From assembly GCA_039795615.1 (NCBI GenBank), contig JBDKLO010000065.1, forward strand, positions 1 to 8,446: a stretch of DNA of 8,446 nt, in the 5' to 3' direction. The notes below the pieces were generated by a model, which saw nothing but the letters and a program-made list of their open reading frames with translations, had not been told where the DNA came from and did not search any database. The position numbers and the translations under genes were made by a program. This document shows positions 5,734 to 8,446 of this stretch, piece after piece (the first letter of the stretch is position 1; each line of letters begins with the position of its first letter). The DNA comes from UBA6136 sp039795615. Lineage in GTDB: Bacteria > Pseudomonadota > Gammaproteobacteria > Methylococcales > Methylococcaceae.

Positions 5734-6387
5734 ATGAATACGGAAGAAAAACGACTGCTCTCGGAATTCCTTGATCAATTGAAGGGAATTCGGGGGATTC
5801 AGAAGGATGAAGAAGCCCTGGCCCTGATTAAGTCGGCCGGCGACTCACAACCCGATGCACTCTATCTCCTGGTGCAAAAGTCCTTACTTCAGGAGCAGGC
5901 CCTGAATGGTGCCAAGGCCCAAATCGCTGCTCTCCAGCGCGAGCTTTCGGATGTTCGGCGAAACGAGGGGAGCGCGGGCAGTTTTCTTGGCAATAACCCA
6001 TGGGGAGCTCCTGCGGGACGTCCTGCGCCGGTTGCAGCGCCACAGGGATATACCCAGGCACCGCCTGTGATGGGCGGAACGGGAGCTTCGCCTTTCGGTG
6101 GCTTTCTCGGCTCTGCCGCCGCCACTGCAGCCGGGGTTGCCGGGGGCGCCTTCCTGTTTCAGGGGCTTGAAAGCCTCATGGGACACCACGGCGGCGGCTA
6201 CGGATTTTCCGACACCGGATACATGGGGCATGGGGGCGCAGAGAACGTCACCATCAATGAATATTATGGTGACAGCGCTTCACCCCGGACCACGGATGCC
6301 GCCTATCTCCCGGACGATGGAACCGATATTTCAGCCGAGGACGGCTGGGACAGCTACGATGACAATACCGACAGCATCGACGTTTGA
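5734..6387 (+). CDS. DUF2076 family protein
   Basis: This 217-aa protein matches DUF2076, a proteobacterial family of unknown biochemical role. Residues 1-75 carry the conserved helical region: TEEKRLLSEFLDQL, QKDEEALALI, then PDALYLLVQKSLLQEQAL and a short coiled coil (AKAQIAALQRELSDVRR). The middle (about 80-125) is low in complexity and rich in glycine, alanine and proline, starting with the family motif GSFLGNNPWG. A glycine/alanine-rich hydrophobic stretch follows (GGFLGSAAATAAGVAGGAFL, 122-141), which is the family's other hallmark and may be a membrane-associated segment. Residues 150-165 are rich in glycine and histidine. The tail (190-217) is strongly acidic (DDGTDIS, EDGWDSYDD). No signal peptide is seen. 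ATG at 5734 is the only start before an in-frame TAA about 24 bp upstream, but no Shine-Dalgarno sequence is visible. The gene converges on the DUF1615 gene with 7 bp between stops. Confidence 0.88.
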   Translation: MNTEEKRLLSEFLDQLKGIRGIQKDEEALALIKSAGDSQPDALYLLVQKSLLQEQALNGAKAQIAALQRELSDVRRNEGSAGSFLGNNPWGAPAGRPAPVAAPQGYTQAPPVMGGTGASPFGGFLGSAAATAAGVAGGAFLFQGLESLMGHHGGGYGFSDTGYMGHGGAENVTINEYYGDSASPRTTDAAYLPDDGTDISAEDGWDSYDDNTDSIDV

Positions 6388-6394
6388 CGGGGCT

Positions 6395-7600
6395 TTAATT
6401 CCCTGACCGGCTGAGACATTGCCCGAATCGGGATTCGACCTTTCGGGCAAATCCAGCGGTGGTGAGTCCGCTGGTGATCTTGGGGCTGATCAGCTTGATC
6501 TCTGGTAACTGAGGTCTTGGGGGCGTTTTCCCCCGGGCCTTGGAGAGTTCTGCGATCCGTTGCCAGGTCAGCGTTCCTTCAAGTTCCGGGGTCTTTTCCC
6601 GGGCCAGATCCTCACGAATGGCTTCCTCTGAAAGCCCGAGGAGATCCTTGATCGACAAGACGGCGTTCAAGGTCTCGCTTGCGGTTCTGGAGGGTCTCTC
6701 CCCTTCATAACGCAGAAGATCCCCATCGAGTGAGAGGCTTTGTCCTGAAAGACTGCCGATGGCTCTCTGAAGACCTGCATTCCGGCTGGCATAGTGACCT
6801 GCGTTGTAATCGGCGAACCGGTACAACATATGGTCATAGGCGGCTTGGTAGTCGAGAAGATAGGCAATCCCGAAATAAAGACCCCCACGTCGGCTGAAGA
6901 CCTCCTCCCTGAGGGAGCGTGGGTCCGAATAGGGGTAGGGCGCTGCCTTGAATTTCTGCTCGGCAAAGGCGAGGCTGACCTGCATGGGGCCGCCGGTTTT
7001 CACCGGGTTGCGATTCCCAAGGAGCGTCTTCCCGAGGGGGAGCTCCGAGATCATGTCGTCGTACAGCCGGTTGAGATCGTTTTCGGTCCGAAGTTTCTGA
7101 ATCCTTTCGCGATAGGTCTGGCCGTTGGGCGATTTCACCGCAAGCGCTGCTTCCATCACGGCATTCGGGACATGAAACTGATCCCGACGTTTTTCAAGTT
7201 CAGCCTGAATGATGCGGGGCAGGCCCGCGACGACCGGTTCAGCCTGAAACGAGGATTCCTGTGCGATGACGGCCATCGCCGCACACAGATTTTCCTTTGT
7301 GGCCGGAATCTGGAGCGCGGTGAACGCCGTCATGATGTCCCGGGTCCAGCCTTTGGGGTCATGAACGCCGCCTGGGAGCAACGAGGCGACGGCGGTGTCG
7401 GGATAGGTCTGGGCGACGCCGCCGGATGTGAGTCGGCCTGACCCCCTTCCGGCGGTATCTTTTCCTGCGTGACTTCCCGGCAAGGCGACTCCCGCCCAGG
7501 CCGCATCAAGATCGCCTTGGGAGGCATTCTGTGTGGCGCAGCCCGTCAGGAGCATCAGGGGCAGGGCGATCATGGCGCTCATTGAGCATCGGGGGGTCAT
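6395..7600 (-). CDS. DUF1615 family lipoprotein, lytic-transglycosylase-like
   Basis: This 401-aa protein resembles DUF1615, a family of putative proteobacterial lipoproteins. Its N-terminus has a short basic start, a hydrophobic core (MIALPLMLL) and lipobox LTGC, so C21 would become the lipidated first residue. Alanine at +2 favours the outer membrane. After a low-complexity linker (22-75), the globular part shows the pattern of lysozyme-like lytic transglycosylases: IAQESSF (112-118, E115 as possible catalytic acid), GGPMQVS (203-209, like the GxMQ motif) and ADYNAG (263-268, like YNAG). I infer a cell-wall cleaving or binding role in the periplasm; activity is not established by the sequence. 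GGAG 9 nt before ATG 7600 supports the start. It lies 43 bp after umuC with no terminator between, so read-through from umuC is likely. Its stop is 7 bp from that of the convergent DUF2076 gene. Confidence 0.88.
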   Translation of the reverse strand: MTPRCSMSAMIALPLMLLTGCATQNASQGDLDAAWAGVALPGSHAGKDTAGRGSGRLTSGGVAQTYPDTAVASLLPGGVHDPKGWTRDIMTAFTALQIPATKENLCAAMAVIAQESSFQAEPVVAGLPRIIQAELEKRRDQFHVPNAVMEAALAVKSPNGQTYRERIQKLRTENDLNRLYDDMISELPLGKTLLGNRNPVKTGGPMQVSLAFAEQKFKAAPYPYSDPRSLREEVFSRRGGLYFGIAYLLDYQAAYDHMLYRFADYNAGHYASRNAGLQRAIGSLSGQSLSLDGDLLRYEGERPSRTASETLNAVLSIKDLLGLSEEAIREDLAREKTPELEGTLTWQRIAELSKARGKTPPRPQLPEIKLISPKITSGLTTAGFARKVESRFGQCLSRSGN

Positions 7601-7616
7601 CTATGGCGTCTCCATC
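7595..7616 (-). promoter_or_regulatory. Ribosome binding site of the DUF1615 gene
   Basis: The minus strand reads GGATGGAGACGCCATAG just before ATG (7598-7600). GGAG with a 9-nt spacer selects this start over the in-frame ATG six codons later, which lacks such a site and would shorten the signal peptide's N-region. Confidence 0.6.
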
Positions 7617-7643
7617 CAACCAATTCCAAACTCAGACTGAATT

Positions 7644-8446
7644 CTAGCGTGCCATGACCTTGGGGATCTCGTTCCAACGAGTCGTATAGGCGGGGGACAG
7701 ATTGCCGCGGTTCATCCGCCAGTTTCCCTGAGCCTGTTCTTTAGCCGTGAGTCCCTGCGACGCCGTCCAGAGCGTATTGCGTCCCATGGCCTGATTAATC
7801 CGGTCCATGGTGGCCAGAAGCCGGTCTCTTTCTCCTCGAGATGCCGCGCCCTCGAATTCGAATAGATCCGTCTGGATGCGCTCTTCGCGGGTCATTTCGC
7901 CCAGCATGACCCCCGCCTTCTGGTAACGGAATCCCTCCCGGTAGATCGCTTCAAGGCCGCGCAGGGCGGCTTGCGTCAGCGTGAGGGTGTCCCGGCTTGG
8001 GGTCTTAAGGTGCAAGGTGACCTGCGGGTGATACTGGGGTTCCTTCGGATTGAACGGGGGCGTGTGGAGGAAAACCGTCAGGAGGTGGGCCCTGGATCCA
8101 TCCTCACGTAGCTTTTCGGCAGCGCGTGCGGCATGTGTGCTGACCGACTGACGAAGCGACTCGAGATCGCTGACCAAACCGCCAAAGCTTCGCGAGGCGA
8201 TGATTTGCTGGCGTGGTGGCGGACTGTCCTCGAGTGCAAGGCAAAGAACGCCGCGAAGTTCGAGTGCCGTTCGCTCCAGAATGACGTTGAAGCTACTCCG
8301 GATCCTCGAAGGATCAGCCCGACTGAGATCCCGCGCGTTTCGAATACCGAGGGTCTCGAGTTTTTGCGACCAGCGACGGCCGATGCCCCAGACTTCGCCA
8401 ATCGGGGTTTCCGCGAGGTAGCGTTGTTTCTCGGCAGGATCGAGAC
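7644..8446 (-). CDS. umuC: UmuC, DNA polymerase V catalytic subunit (5' end outside window)
   Basis: This is the C-terminal 266 residues of a Y-family translesion polymerase; the reading frame is open to the window edge. With UmuD'2 it forms DNA polymerase V, which copies damaged DNA during the SOS response. It starts within the thumb: EVWGIGRRWSQKLETLGI is the helix-hairpin-helix segment, and FNVILERTALELRG and the UmuC-typical SRSFG follow. The little-finger domain contains RQSVSTHAARAAEKLRE, VTLHLKTPSRDT and RYQKAGVMLGEM. The last 50 or so residues (GRNTLWTASQG, NWRMNRGNLSPAYTTRWNEI) are the DUF4113 tail seen in UmuC but not in DinB. About 155 N-terminal residues, including the palm catalytic acids, are missing from view, so whether the gene is intact is unknown. 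In most genomes umuD lies just upstream, here beyond 8446. The TAG stop at 7644-7646 is 43 bp before the DUF1615 start. Confidence 0.95.
   Translation of the reverse strand, partial: LDPAEKQRYLAETPIGEVWGIGRRWSQKLETLGIRNARDLSRADPSRIRSSFNVILERTALELRGVLCLALEDSPPPRQQIIASRSFGGLVSDLESLRQSVSTHAARAAEKLREDGSRAHLLTVFLHTPPFNPKEPQYHPQVTLHLKTPSRDTLTLTQAALRGLEAIYREGFRYQKAGVMLGEMTREERIQTDLFEFEGAASRGERDRLLATMDRINQAMGRNTLWTASQGLTAKEQAQGNWRMNRGNLSPAYTTRWNEIPKVMAR

Overview
The window looks like a piece of a proteobacterial chromosome, most likely gammaproteobacterial, of moderately high GC with AT-richer gaps between genes. This rests on a tRNA-Leu(UAA) with encoded CCA, a Shine-Dalgarno-led gene style, a UmuC of the Escherichia type, and DUF2076 and DUF1615 proteins, both families I associate with proteobacteria. 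I cannot name the genus; an environmental chemolithotroph or methylotroph is only a guess, prompted by the phosphoketolase.

Layout. Positions 3-89 (minus strand) hold tRNA-Leu(UAA). Positions 223-2640 (minus) encode a full-length xylulose-5-phosphate/fructose-6-phosphate phosphoketolase with a rho-independent terminator at 173-199. Positions 2801-3343 hold a divergent pair of small unknown genes: an 81-aa charged protein (minus) and a 48-aa hydrophobic peptide (plus), each with a strong ribosome binding site. A two-way terminator at 3368-3398 separates the 48-aa gene from the convergent exonuclease VII operon at 3485-5283 (minus), where xseA and xseB overlap by the bases TTGA. The XseA is unusual in carrying an N-terminal DUF5710-like domain.

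Upstream of xseA lies a very small gene of 31 codons (5427-5522, minus). It has its own ribosome binding site and a textbook terminator at 5365-5390. Facing away from it is a DUF2076 protein gene (5734-6387, plus). That gene converges, with only 7 bp between stop codons, on a DUF1615 lipoprotein gene (6395-7600, minus). The last feature is the 3' two-thirds of umuC (7644-8446, minus), whose 5' end, and any umuD, lie outside the window.

How they fit together. Exonuclease VII and UmuC (DNA polymerase V catalytic subunit) are both DNA-damage functions, but other genes separate them and they are not one operon here. DUF1615 sits 43 bp downstream of umuC in the same direction and may be co-transcribed. 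The phosphoketolase is a stand-alone metabolic gene that feeds acetyl-phosphate. Three small unknown proteins, two of them hydrophobic, and the domain-fused XseA are the least ordinary parts. I see no transposase, integrase, CRISPR array, toxin-antitoxin pair or clear defence system. No gap between genes exceeds about 210 bp.
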